Assembly (NCBI GenBank): GCA_029891385.1
Contig: CM057229.1
Span: 3,845,001 to 3,909,000 of the forward strand
DNA from: Erythroxylum novogranatense
Lineage: Eukaryota > Streptophyta > Magnoliopsida > Malpighiales > Erythroxylaceae
Length of the DNA: 64,000 bases
Reading direction: 5' to 3'
The position numbers were made by a program, and so were the translations under genes. The notes under the pieces were generated by a model, which saw only the letters and a program-made list of their open reading frames with translations, was not told the DNA's origin and ran no database searches. Position 1 is the first letter of the stretch, and each line of letters starts with the position of its first letter. Below, piece after piece: positions 51,394 through 62,200 of the stretch.

Positions 51394-51660
51394 TTGCCTC
51401 GGATTTATCTTGCGGGACCTGTTGTCTTGATTTTATTTTGTGGGGCCCATAACTTTGGGTTTATCTTGTGGGGCCCACTACTTCGGTTTTATCTTACGGG
51501 GCTCACTGCCTTGGTTTTGTTTTGTGGGGCCCATTACATTGATTTTGTAAACGGAGATCAGCTTTGCTTGTGGGGTCCACGTCTCGACTTTATCTGTAGG
51601 GCCCACATCTAGTGCTTTTGTAGGGTCCATTGTCTAAGTTTCTCGTGTGGGGCCCACCTA
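51394..51660 (+). repeat. Degenerate GGGCCCA-rich tandem repeats in the Copia leader
   Basis: At least seven diverged copies of a unit of roughly 30-35 bp centred on TTTTTATCTTGTGGGGCCCA-like text (variants GGGGCCCA, GGGGTCCA, AGGGCCCA). It lies between the PBS and the first Met of the polyprotein. It has an open frame but lacks coding character. Confidence 0.8.
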
Positions 51661-51687
51661 TAGAAAAAGAGTCGAAATATCAATTTT

Positions 51688-54600
51688 TTGGCCATCATGA
51701 CGATAACAAAGACCTCTATTGAAAAGTTTGACCGGAGCGTTAATTTCGGTATGTGGCAGTTCAAGATGCAGGCCATTTTAATACAAGATGGATGTGAAAT
51801 TGCAATTAATAGAGTGAAGAAAAAGCCAATAGATATGGCATCAGATATATTCACGGATCTAGATAAAAAGACTAGATCAACCATCATATTGAATCTCTCT
51901 GATGAGGTTTTGCAGGATGTTGCTGGTGAAAACACAGCTAAAGGTATGTGGGACAAATTGAAAGCTATGTACATGAAGAAGACGGTGGAAAATCGACTTT
52001 ATTTGAAACAAAAGTTGTAAATGTTGAGGATGATAGAAGGTATATCTATTCTTTCACATCTGGATAAATTTGTTTCTCTTATTTTGGATTTGAAGAATGT
52101 AGATGTAAAAATTGAGGATGAAGATCAAGCCATATTGTTGTTATGTTCCCTTCCTTAGTCCTTTAATTATTTTTGTGATACTATGATTTATGGGAAAGAG
52201 TCAGTCTCATATAATAGTATTAAGTCTGTATTAAAGTCAAAAGAACAGATTGATAGGGACATCACTGGGGAGACTAGTGGAAGTCAGGCAGAGGGACTAT
52301 TCGTACGGAGTAGATTTGAAAATAGAGATTTTGAAAGAAGTAGATCCAAAGGCAGGTCAAAATCCAGACATAGAAATAAAACTTGTAATTATTGCAAGAA
52401 AAAAGGGGCATATAAAGGATGACTACTATAAATTGAAACATAAGGAGAAAAATAAAATTGAGTAAAATAATAGCAACACCGCCGAGGCTAGTCTAGCAGC
52501 AGATAAGAATGAAGGAATTATCTTTGTAGCCACAGAAGATAAACTTAGGTCTAATAAGGAGTGGATTTTTGATTCTGGTTGTTCTTACCACATGAGTCCC
52601 GACAGGGAGTGTTTTTCCACTTATGAGTTATTAAATGGTGGAATTGTTTTGATAGGTAATAATGTTGCCTGTAAAGTTGTTGGTAAAGGTACAGTTTGGA
52701 TCAAAATATATGATGGTATCATTAGAATACTCACTAATGTTAGACACGTTCCTTATTTGAAGAAAAATCTAATCTCTTTGGGCACTCTCAATTCTCAAGG
52801 GTGCAAGTTCTCAGCTGAAGCTGGAGTTTCGAAAATTTCTAAAGGTGTTCTTGTATTGATAAAAGCTTGCAGGTCTAGTAGTTTGTATGTTTTGCAAGGA
52901 TCTATAGTAATAGGTGCTGCGACAGTCTCTACTGATGGTGACATTACCAATTTGTGGCACATGCATTTGGGACATATGGGTGAGAAAGCTTTAACATTAT
53001 TAAGCAAGAGAGGCCTACTTTGTGGTCAAAGTACTAGTAGGATAGACTTTTGTGATCATTGTATCTTTGGGAAGCAAAAACGAGTCAGTTTCAATTCTCC
53101 AGCTGTTCACAAAACTAAAGGTACTTTGGATTTATTATTCTGAACTTTAGGGGCCCTCTCCTGTTCCATCTAAAGGTGATGCCCGATATATGTTCACTTT
53201 TATTGATGATTATTCAAGGAAGGTTTCGATGTATTTCTTGAAACACAAAAATGATGTTTTCTTATCCTTTAAGCAATGAAAAGTTTTGATTGAAAAGCAG
53301 ATAATAAAACATGACAGATAATAGTTTGGAATTTTGTGGAGGTGAATTCAATGAATTTTGCAAGAATGAAGGAATTGCTCAGCATCACACTGTCAAAATA
53401 ACTCCGCAACAAAATGGAGTTGCCGAGGGCATAAACCGGACTCTTTTGGAAAGAGCTCAATGTATGATCTCTAATGCAGGGTTGATACTTGATTTTTGGG
53501 CAGAAGCCATTGCGACAGCTTGCTACATCGTCAACAACTCTCCTTGTGCTCCTTTTAATTTCAAGACTCCATAGGAAGTTTGGTCAGGTACTCCTGCTGA
53601 TTACTCTACTTTAAGAATATTTGGGTGTCTAGCATATATACATGTAAATGAGGGAAAGTTAAAGCCTAGGGCTAAGAACTATATTTTCCTTGGTTATGCT
53701 TCAGAGGTGAAAGGATATTGTTTGTGGTGTCCTGATCTCAGGTCACCTAAATTTGTAATTAGTAGGGATGTTACATTTGATGAGTCCTCTATGTTGTATC
53801 CTAGAAAAGAGTCTTGTAATCCTTGTAATTTAGAAAAAGAGGATAGTACACAGAAACAAGTGGAGTTAGAGATTGATAGTTCAGGTCCTTCACAGATGTC
53901 TTCTACACATTAGACAGATTAAGTTGATGAACCAAATCTTGATCATGTTCAAAATGAACCAGTAAAAGAAGAACATTCCATAGCCAGAGACAGATCAAGA
54001 CGAGAGATTCGACCACCACAGAGGTATGTAAATTTAGTTGCATATGCTTTATCAGTGGCATAGGAAACAGATAGAGACAATGAACCATCCACATATACGG
54101 AGGCAGTTTCAAATGTTGATGCTGAAAAGTGGGTGGTGGTCATAAATGAAGAAATGGAATCTTTGCACAGGAATGATACTTGGGTTCTGATAAAGCCACC
54201 AAAGGGTAAGAAAATTGTAGGCTGCAAGTGGGTCTTCAAAAGAAAAGAAGGTACTTCAGGTGAAAATGTAAGGTATAAGGCACGTTTAGTTGCAAAGGGT
54301 TACAGTTAGGTACAAGGTATTGATTTTAATGATGTTTTCTCACCAGTGGTGAAGCATAGCTCTATTTGTGTATCACTTGCGTTGGTTTCCATGTTTGATT
54401 TGAAATTAAAACAACTTGACGTCAAGACAACATTCTTACATGGCAAATTAGATGAGCAGAATTATATGAAACAACCTGAAGGTTTTGAAGTTGCAGGAAA
54501 GGAAGACCATGTGTGTTTGTTGAAGAAATCTTTGTACGGATTGAAGCAATCCCCAAGAGAGTGATACAAGAGGTTTGATTCATTTATGTTGGGTCATGAT

Positions 54601-55620
54601 TTCTCCAAGAGCATGTATGATAGTTGTGTTTACTTCCGGAAGTTAGATGACGGCTCATTTATCTATTTGTTGTTATATGTTGATGATATGCTCATTGTTG
54701 TCAAGAATGTCACAGATATTCACCATTTGAAGGCCTTATTGCATGGTGAATTTGAGATGAAAGATTTGGGAGCAACAAAGAAAATTCTTGGCATGGAGAT
54801 AAGACGTGATCGAGGAGCTGGTAAATTATTCTTGACCTAAAAGAATTATCTCAATAAAGTTTTGGCAAGATTTGGCATGCCAGATGCCAAAGCAGTTAGT
54901 ACTCCTCTTGTTAGTCATTTTAGACTATCTGCTGCTCAATCACCACAGTCACAAGAAGAGGAAGATTGTTCCATATTCGAGTGCCATCGGCAGTATTATA
55001 TATGCAATGGTATATACTCGTCTTGATATTTCACAAGCTGTTAATGTCGTTAGTAGATATATGGCCAATCCTGACAAAGAACAATGGCTGGCGGTGAAAT
55101 GGATTCTTAGATACTTGAAGAGCACTTTAAATTTTAGTTTGGAGTTTGGTAGAACCAGCAACACTTTGGTTGGTTTGTAGATTCAGATTATGTCGGTGAT
55201 CTCGACAAACGCAGGTCTCTGACAGGTTATGTATTTTGTATTAGAGGTTGTGTCGTTAGCTAGAAAGCTACTCTACAACATGTATTGGCTTTATCTACTA
55301 TTAAAGTAGAATATATGACAGTTACTTAGGCTATCAAAGAAGCATTATGGCTGAGAGGTTTATTTGGTGAGCTATCCCTTCATCAAGGGGTTACTACTGT
55401 TTATTGTGACAGCCAGAGTGTTATTCATTTGACGAAAGATCAAATGTATCATGAGAGAACGAAGCATATTGATGTGAAGTATCATTTCATTCGGGATACT
55501 ATTGCATAGAAGAAGGTCCTTATTCAGAATATCAACACTAAGGACAATCCTGTTGACATGTTTACGAAGGTTCTTCCAGTTTACAAGTTCAAGCAGTGTT
55601 TAGACTTGATTGGTGTTTAT
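51688..55620 (+). pseudogene. Copia polyprotein (gag-PR-IN-RT-RH), broken
   Basis: From 51,688: KFDRSVNFGMWQFKMQAILI (gag), a zinc knuckle beginning CNYCKKKG (about 52,385), protease WIFDSGCSYHMSPDRECF (about 52,562-52,615) and the integrase zinc region LWHMHLGHMGEKAL followed by FCDHCIFGKQ. The integrase core has TDNSLEFCGGEFNEFC and NGVAEGINRTLLERA. RT shows KQLDVKTTFLHGKLDEQNYM, SLYGLKQSPR and LLLYVDDMLIV. RNase H shows VYCDSQSVIHLTKD and HIDVKYHFIRD. Stops are at 52,018, 52,156, 53,141, 53,572 and 53,911, among others, and there is a frameshift in the zinc-knuckle area near 52,400 and near 54,960-55,180. The IN GVAE motif normally reads GVAER. Confidence 0.88.
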
Positions 55621-55705
55621 AGTTGGTGATATACCCCTTTTAAGGCATTGTCGGAGAAGGTGGAGTAGATCACTAATTGTTCGGGACCAAGTCAAGGTGG
55701 AGATT

Positions 55706-55770
55706 TGTTGCATGCATGCCTTGGCCGCACATAAGAGTCAAGATTGTTTGGCTATTGGCTGCATGTTAAA
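55706..55770 (+). repeat. 3' LTR of the Tork-like Copia element, first piece
   Basis: It starts TGTTGCATGCATGCCTTGG and follows 50,773 onward up to GCATGTTAAA, where the giant-LTR element interrupts it. The last five bases TTAAA (55,766-55,770) are the left target duplication. Confidence 0.92.
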
Positions 55771-56074
55771 TGTTGGACCCCGAATTTCTGGTGAAAATTA
55801 GAATATTAAAATGATTTTAAATGAGAAAGAAATTGGTGAGACAATTTATGAATTTAAGGAAATTTGAGGAAATTAAGAAAAATTTATGAGAAAAGAATTG
55901 TTTAATTTTGAGGACTTTGATATTTGAGTGAACTTGTATAGATTATGAGAAGAAAGTGGATGAGTTGATTGAAATGAAGTTAAATAGCAAGAATTGCAAA
56001 GAAAAAAGTGTGAAAATTTGAAGAATTTAGAAAGTTTGACTTTGGGGATAAATAGTGATTAAATGGTTGACTTG

Positions 56075-56380
56075 AGAGTTGATTTTTTTGTTTGAGTCAA
56101 AATTTGAGAAAACGATCTTCTGGAAACTTGTAGTTTATGTTAAGAGCTTTTCGTAGACATAAAGTTTGATATTTTTCGATATCGGGAGTGGAAGTTATGA
56201 TCAGTCAAAGTTAAGTATGAAATTTGTTTGAAGTTTGACTTTTGGGGTTGACAGTTGACTTTTGATCTAGGCAAAATTTGAGAAAATGATCTACATGAAA
56301 TTTGTAGTGTTTGTTGAGAGTTTTCTATGGCCATAAAGTTTGCTATTTTCGATGTCGGGATTGAGAGTTATGATTTTCCA
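56075..56380 (+). repeat. Tandem subrepeats inside the giant LTR
   Basis: Two diverged copies of a unit of about 170 bp (near 56,080-56,215 and 56,250-56,390). Each carries AAATTTGAGAAAA.GATCT, then CATAAAGTTTG and a TATTTTTCGATATCGGGA-type block. The same pair recurs in the other LTR (about 59,565-59,870). A third, more distant copy follows there at about 59,960-60,075. Confidence 0.75.
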
Positions 56381-56413
56381 AAGTTAAGTGATCTAGCTTT
56401 GTTTTGTATAAAT

Positions 56414-56690
56414 AGGTCATATTGAAGCATTGGACAAGATGCTAGCATGGATATGAGGTGGGTAGTATATTTATTTATTGAATTATAAGCTAAATGTGAA
56501 TTTTTGAAAATTAAAGAAAGCAAAATTTGATTTTGTACATGCAATGGAAGAAAGGAGAAAAGGTCAAATTGAAGCATTGGACAAGATGCTAGCATGGATA
56601 TGAGGTGTGTAGTATATTTATTTATTGAATTATAAGCTAAATGTGAATTTTTGAAAATTAAAGAAAGCAAAATTTGATTTTTGATAAATT
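56414..56690 (+). repeat. 147-bp tandem duplication in the 5' giant LTR
   Basis: The segment AGGTCATATTGAAGCATTGG... recurs 147 bases later as AGGTCAAATTGAAGCATTGG..., nearly identical through TTGAAAATTAAAGAAAGC. The 3' LTR has a single copy at about 61,746-61,870. The duplication sits exactly at the 1.8-kb deletion point. Confidence 0.88.
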
Positions 56691-58519
56691 ATTATGGATA
56701 GAAATGTTTGAAAAAGGATGTAAATGTTTGAAATTATGATTTCAAAGGAGTAAAATGAGTTTTAGAAAATGCAAGACTTATGAATTTCATGGTTTTCAAA
56801 TTATATGATTTATGATTTGAGTGATTTAAAGAATTAGTGCATATATTGTGATGCATATGTGATTTACGTGAATTGTATTAGATTGATTATGTGCAATTAT
56901 GTAAATATATGCTTGTGTCATTATGACACAATTTGATGTTATGAGATGAAAATGTGAAAAGCAAGATGTTTGAAAAGTGCCTTGGGCCATCGAAATTATG
57001 TTTTGCTTATGTGCTATATGGGTTTAGTAAGGTCCTTTGTGAGTCATTGTCTCTACTTGTTATGGCCTTCTCCTACCGCCCGCTAGTGGCATAGGAGTTC
57101 GATCTCGGACTCCCCTCATTCACTGTTGCCAGCATGAATCGCTATGCGGAATGTGCGAGACGTCTGTTTTGGACCGAACCAAACCAATTTCTGATTTGTT
57201 ATGTGTTTTTAATTTGATTATGATGTGATACACTATGATGTGATGCATTCATGTTTAAGATTGTGCATGGTTTGAAAAAGGTTTGAGATTTTGAGAAATG
57301 AGAAAGTAAATTTTTCAAGCATGAAATTCCTGAAACTGGACATAAATGTTTTGAAACAAATGAAAAATTTTGAGAAAAATCTTAGAAAGTGTTGATGAAA
57401 TTGAAAAGTTTGAAAATGAGTTTTTGGAGAAATTCTTAAATGGGAAATGTTTGAAAAGTTTGAAAAATAAAAGATTTTTTCGCTTATTGTTCAGTTTGTA
57501 AATATATTATCCACGAGCTTTCGAGCTCACCCCCCTTTCATCCCCATCTCCAGGTTTTCACGCAGGCGATCGGATGGAAGAAGAGTATGATGTCAACCCG
57601 ATAGTTTTTGTATGCTTTATTTTATGTGTAATGTTGGAGTTTAGTTTTGAAGTTGTAAAAAAGGTTTATGGATTTTGTATTGCTTTTGTTTATGGCTTGA
57701 AAAGTCATTATGTAAATTTATGATGTATTTCAGTTATGAGTTATGTATGATTGTGGAATAGATTTTGTACGTAAATTTGAATTGAGATGGATATAAATGA
57801 CAATTGGAATGTATATGAATGACTTGTGTTTGAATTGTGAATATTTGAGTTGAGATGTATTATGGATTGGAATGATGAAGTGTTTAGAACTAAGATTGTG
57901 TTTCTGCTGGTGTTTGGATGCCGGACGGGAGGTCCGATGTTGCCTTGTGCTATTGGATTATGTATTAGAAGTGCGTTTCTTTGGTTTTTAAATTTTTGGG
58001 CTGTCAAAATACAATATCGTTGTCTTTTACGAAATTTGGTAAAATGGGTTTAAAGAAATGAGTTTGAGGATTTATATGATTGTATAAGAAATGATTAAGA
58101 TGAATTAAGTGAATTGAAATTGGTGAGGATGAGTTTCAAAAAAAAAAAGGGAATTGTATGGAATGATTATGATTTGAATGAGATTGATTAAAGAGAAAAG
58201 GAATGAATAAGAAAAAAAAATTTATACCGGATTTGAAATGTCGTAAGGTTTCCAACGCGATGAGTTTGCTATGCTTCATGTTTGAAACGGATGTCGGTGT
58301 TTGTTTCAGTTTGATTATTTCGATTCGCATTCGATTCGGAATTCTACCTTTCGAGTTTCTCCGCTTTGTTATTCGTATTTCTGATGCACAATTTTCCGAG
58401 TATTCATTTCGCTCCGATGATGCGATTTGTATTCCGATTAGCGATTTCTCGCTTTTTGATTTTTCGTCTTTCCGTTCCGTTTTTCGGTTGGGATCCGATT
58501 CCCGGATCGGGTCTCAATA

Positions 58520-59258
58520 TTTATGGTATCAGAGCCCAGTACTATGGTCTTAACTGGGCATAGAAGGTTGATGAGAGTGTGTAAGGATAAAAATTGAATT
58601 TGTGAGAATGTCAGAGCCCAATATTATGATCATACTTGGGCATTATGGTTATTAAGAATGAATTTAGTAATTGTCTGAGTGAGTGAGGTTAAAAACTTTG
58701 ATTGATTTTGGGTGTGTGTAAATGAACTTGAGATTTGACGTTCATGATGGCGATTTGATTTTGTACATGTAATTATGAGATGACATTAAGGTTAAGAATT
58801 ATGTTTGATTTAGGTTTATGATTATGAATTTGAGATTAGAATTTCTTGGTGAATTGGGAAGAACCTAATTGATTGTTTGATTTAGATGGATTGTGAAAAT
58901 GGAAATTTAGATTTGAATTACATGATGAATTTAGAGGAATTGATTTCGAATATGCATATGTGAGATGAAAATTTTGAAGAATGAGATAAATTGATAGAGA
59001 AATGTGTATAGAAATTCAAAGGATTAGGTGAAATGGTGATTTTGGTCCATATGAAGAGTCACTACGACGTGGACCATTGACTTGTTTCAAATGTTAAGGA
59101 AAAATGTGAGTTTGATATGATTTTGTATGGAGTAATTGATTTAAGAATTGAGAAATTATGAAGAGATTGAGAAAATATTATGAGAAGGAATTAGATACGA
59201 CATATTATGTTCTTAAGTGTGAATTTCGAGGACGAAATTCTTTTAAGAGGGGGAGAAA
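58520..59258 (+). other. Internal region of the giant-LTR element
   Basis: 739 bases with the PBS at 58,524, a partly repeated PBS-proximal segment at about 58,610-58,645, and the polypurine tract at 59,245-59,258. No frame of protein character is visible. It would serve only as a template and packaging region. Confidence 0.85.
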
Positions 59259-62200
59259 TGTTGGACCCCGAATTTCTGGTGAAAATTAGAATATTAAAAT
59301 GATTTTAAATGAGAAAGAAATTGCTGAGACAATTTATGAAGTTAAGGAAATTTGAGGAAATTAAGAAAAATTTATGAGAAAAGAATTGTTTAATTTTGAG
59401 GACTTTGATATTTGAGTGAACTTGTATGAATTATGAGAAGAAAGTGGATGAGTTGATTGAAATGAAGTTAAATAGCAAGAATTGAAAAGAAAAAAGTGTG
59501 AAAATTTGAAGAATTTAGAAAGTTTGACTTTGGGGATAAATAGTGATTAAATGGTTGACTTGAGAGTTGACTTTTTGTTTGAGTCAAAATTTGAGAAAAC
59601 GATCTTCTGGAAACTTGTAGTTTATGTTAAGAGCTTTTCGTAGACATAAAGTTTGATATTTTTCGATATCGGGAGTGGAAGTTATGATCAGTCAAAGTTA
59701 AGTATGAAATTTGTTTGAAGTTTGACTTTTGGAGTTGACAGTTGACTTTTGATCTAGGCAAAATTTGAGAAAATGATCTACATAAAATTTGTAGTGTCTG
59801 TTGAGAGTTTTCTGTGGCCATAAAGTTTGCTATTTTTCGATGTCGGGATTGAGAGTTATGATTTTCCAAAGTTAAGTGATCTAGCTTTGTTTTGTATAAA
59901 TGACCTAAGTGTATATTTGCATGTGCTATACTTCGAGGCCACTCGTCATATAGATTTAATCTGAATTGGAATAAGTGGTCTTAATGAAAGTTGGAGCTTG
60001 TATTTCGATCTTTTCGACGCCATAAAGTATGTAATTTTGTGATATCGGGGCTAGGAGATATGATATTTGGAAAATTCAGGTATAAGTATGTATTTGAAGT
60101 TTTGTAACTTGGTTTGAACTTCGATCCTTTTGTAATCTTTTGCTTATACATCCTTCGTCCGACATCCGATTGATTCGATTCTTGAAACGTTGGATTCCTA
60201 AGACAATTACGTTCATTTTTATGAAGAATTATGATTTTTAGGAGATTAAATGAAAAGAGATTGATTGAACCAAAGTAAGAAATGAGTTATAGGTTATAAG
60301 TTGGATAATTTTCTGAACATGGTCAGTATTTTGCGATTTTTGGGAGCTGTACAACTCCGATTGAGTTGAATCTTGAGGGAAAATAAAGTTAAGATATAGG
60401 GCTACAACTCTTATGAAGGGATCGAAATTTAGTTTCATCCCTAAGATTGTTAATTTCTGGAATTAAATTCGCGTAATGTTCAGTCTCGGATTTTGTGAAG
60501 GTCCGATAGTATTTTGGCTATAACTTCTTCGTTTTAGATCTGAATTGAGCGCCGTCAGTGGCGTTGGATTCGTAAGATCGAGAGGAACAATTTTCAAGAA
60601 GAAAGTTTGTCCAAATTATTTCGTTTAGATGCTTGAAAACAGGACGCAATTAGTCAGTTTTTCAAATTCCTGCAGGGGCAATTTTGGAAATAAGCAAACA
60701 AGTGAGGGCATAAGGGTCATTTGTGCCCCATTTTAAGTGACATGGCAAAACTCACTTGTATCTGTCGTATTAAGCATCTGAATTCACGATAGTTCTAGAA
60801 ATAATAAGAGAAGAAGGTAGAAAAGAAGAAGAGAGGGGAAAGAAAAAGAGGCTTACGACAATGGAGAGAAGAAGAAGAAAGAAAGGGATTTTATGGGTTT
60901 TCTTAGAGATTTTCCACCTAATCAAGAGGGAAACATGAGGAAGATGATGGAAGCTTCATCTTGGGCAAGGAATTTTGAAAATAAAGAGAGAGAAGGTAAG
61001 AGAAAAGTTTTAAGTTTTGAGTTATTCTTGAAATTTTGATTTAGATTAATTAGAAATGATGTGGTTTTATGTGCTATGAGATTAATTTAGTGATTGTCAA
61101 GTATAATGAGTTAATTTTGGTTATGGAAGATTCTAGAGAGAGAAAGCTTAGTGAAGAAGATGATGAATGGTAAAATTTAGGGGTTTTTGAAATTGATGAT
61201 TTAGATAGCTTGAATTAGTGATGAATTTGAGATATCCTAAGTTAATTTTGATGTTTATGCTTTAGGTGAAGTTTAATTTAAAAAATTGTAAATTGGGGGT
61301 TTAGGCTTAATTTAGAATTTGGGGATTTTCCCAAATTTTGTGAATTAATGGTGTAAAATCATCAATAATAGCATGAATTGATGAAATATGGAATCAATTT
61401 TGAAGAAATTATATTTTATGATATTGAATTTGTGCAAATTGGTTTAGACCAATTTTAAAAATTGGGGATTTTCAAAATTGGAGATTGAAATAGCTTGAAT
61501 ATGGGAGGAATTAATATTTCCTAAGTTCAATTTGAGAAATTAAGTTAATTATGATATTGAATTTGATTGGATTGATTTAGGTTCAATTTATAATTTGAGG
61601 GTTTTTGGAATTAGTGATGTAACTATCTTGGAATTAGTAAGAATTGATGACTTGTGCATCAAATTGAAGGATTAAGTTATTTATGAGACTAAATTTTGGT
61701 GAAATTGATTTAAGAAATTTTTAATTGGAAGAAAGAAAGGAGAAAAGGTCAAATTGAAGCATTGGACAAGATGCTAGCATGGATATGAGGTGGGTAGTAT
61801 ATTTATTTATTGAATTATAAGCTAAATGTGAATTTTGAAAATTAAAGAAAGCAAAATTTGATTTTGATAAATTATTATGGATAAAATGTTTGAAAAAGGA
61901 TGTAAATGTTTGAAATTATGATTTCAAAGGAGTAAAATGAGTTTTAGAAAATGCAAGACTTATGAATTTCATGGTTTTCAAATTATATGATTTATGATTT
62001 GAGTGATTTAAAGAATTAGTGCATATATTGTGATGCATATGTGATTTCGTGAATTGTATTAGATTGATTATGTGCAATTATGTAAATATATGCTTGTGTC
62101 ATTTATGACACAATTTGATGTTATGAGATGAAAAATGTGGAAAGCAAGATGTTTGAAAAGTGCCTTCGGGCCATCTGAAATTATGTTTTGCTTATGTGCT

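Larger units (their letters stand above)
50773..55770 (+). mobile_element. Ty1/Copia (Tork/TNT1-94-like) element, main part
   Basis: A plus-strand Copia element. It has a 5' LTR from 50,773, a PBS-like TAGTATCAGAGC (51,275-51,286), a leader with GGGCCCA-type tandem repeats, and a polyprotein from 51,688 to about 55,620. A polypurine tract (AAGGTGGAGA, about 55,694-55,703) precedes the 3' LTR from 55,706. The 3' LTR is split at 55,770 by another element and resumes at 63,688, running off the window at 64,000. All Copia domains are present in the order gag, protease, integrase, RT, RNase H. Stops and small frameshifts are scattered, so it is inactive but less decayed than the other coding elements. 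Confidence 0.9.
55771..58519 (+). repeat. 5' LTR of the giant-LTR element, with internal deletion
   Basis: It starts TGTTGGACCCCGAATTTCTG and ends GGGTCTCAATA (the other copy ends CAACA). It matches 59,259-59,900 and then jumps to the equivalent of 61,740, so about 1.8 kb present in the other LTR is missing. At the junction a segment of about 147 bp is duplicated (from 56,414 and from 56,561). Confidence 0.92.
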
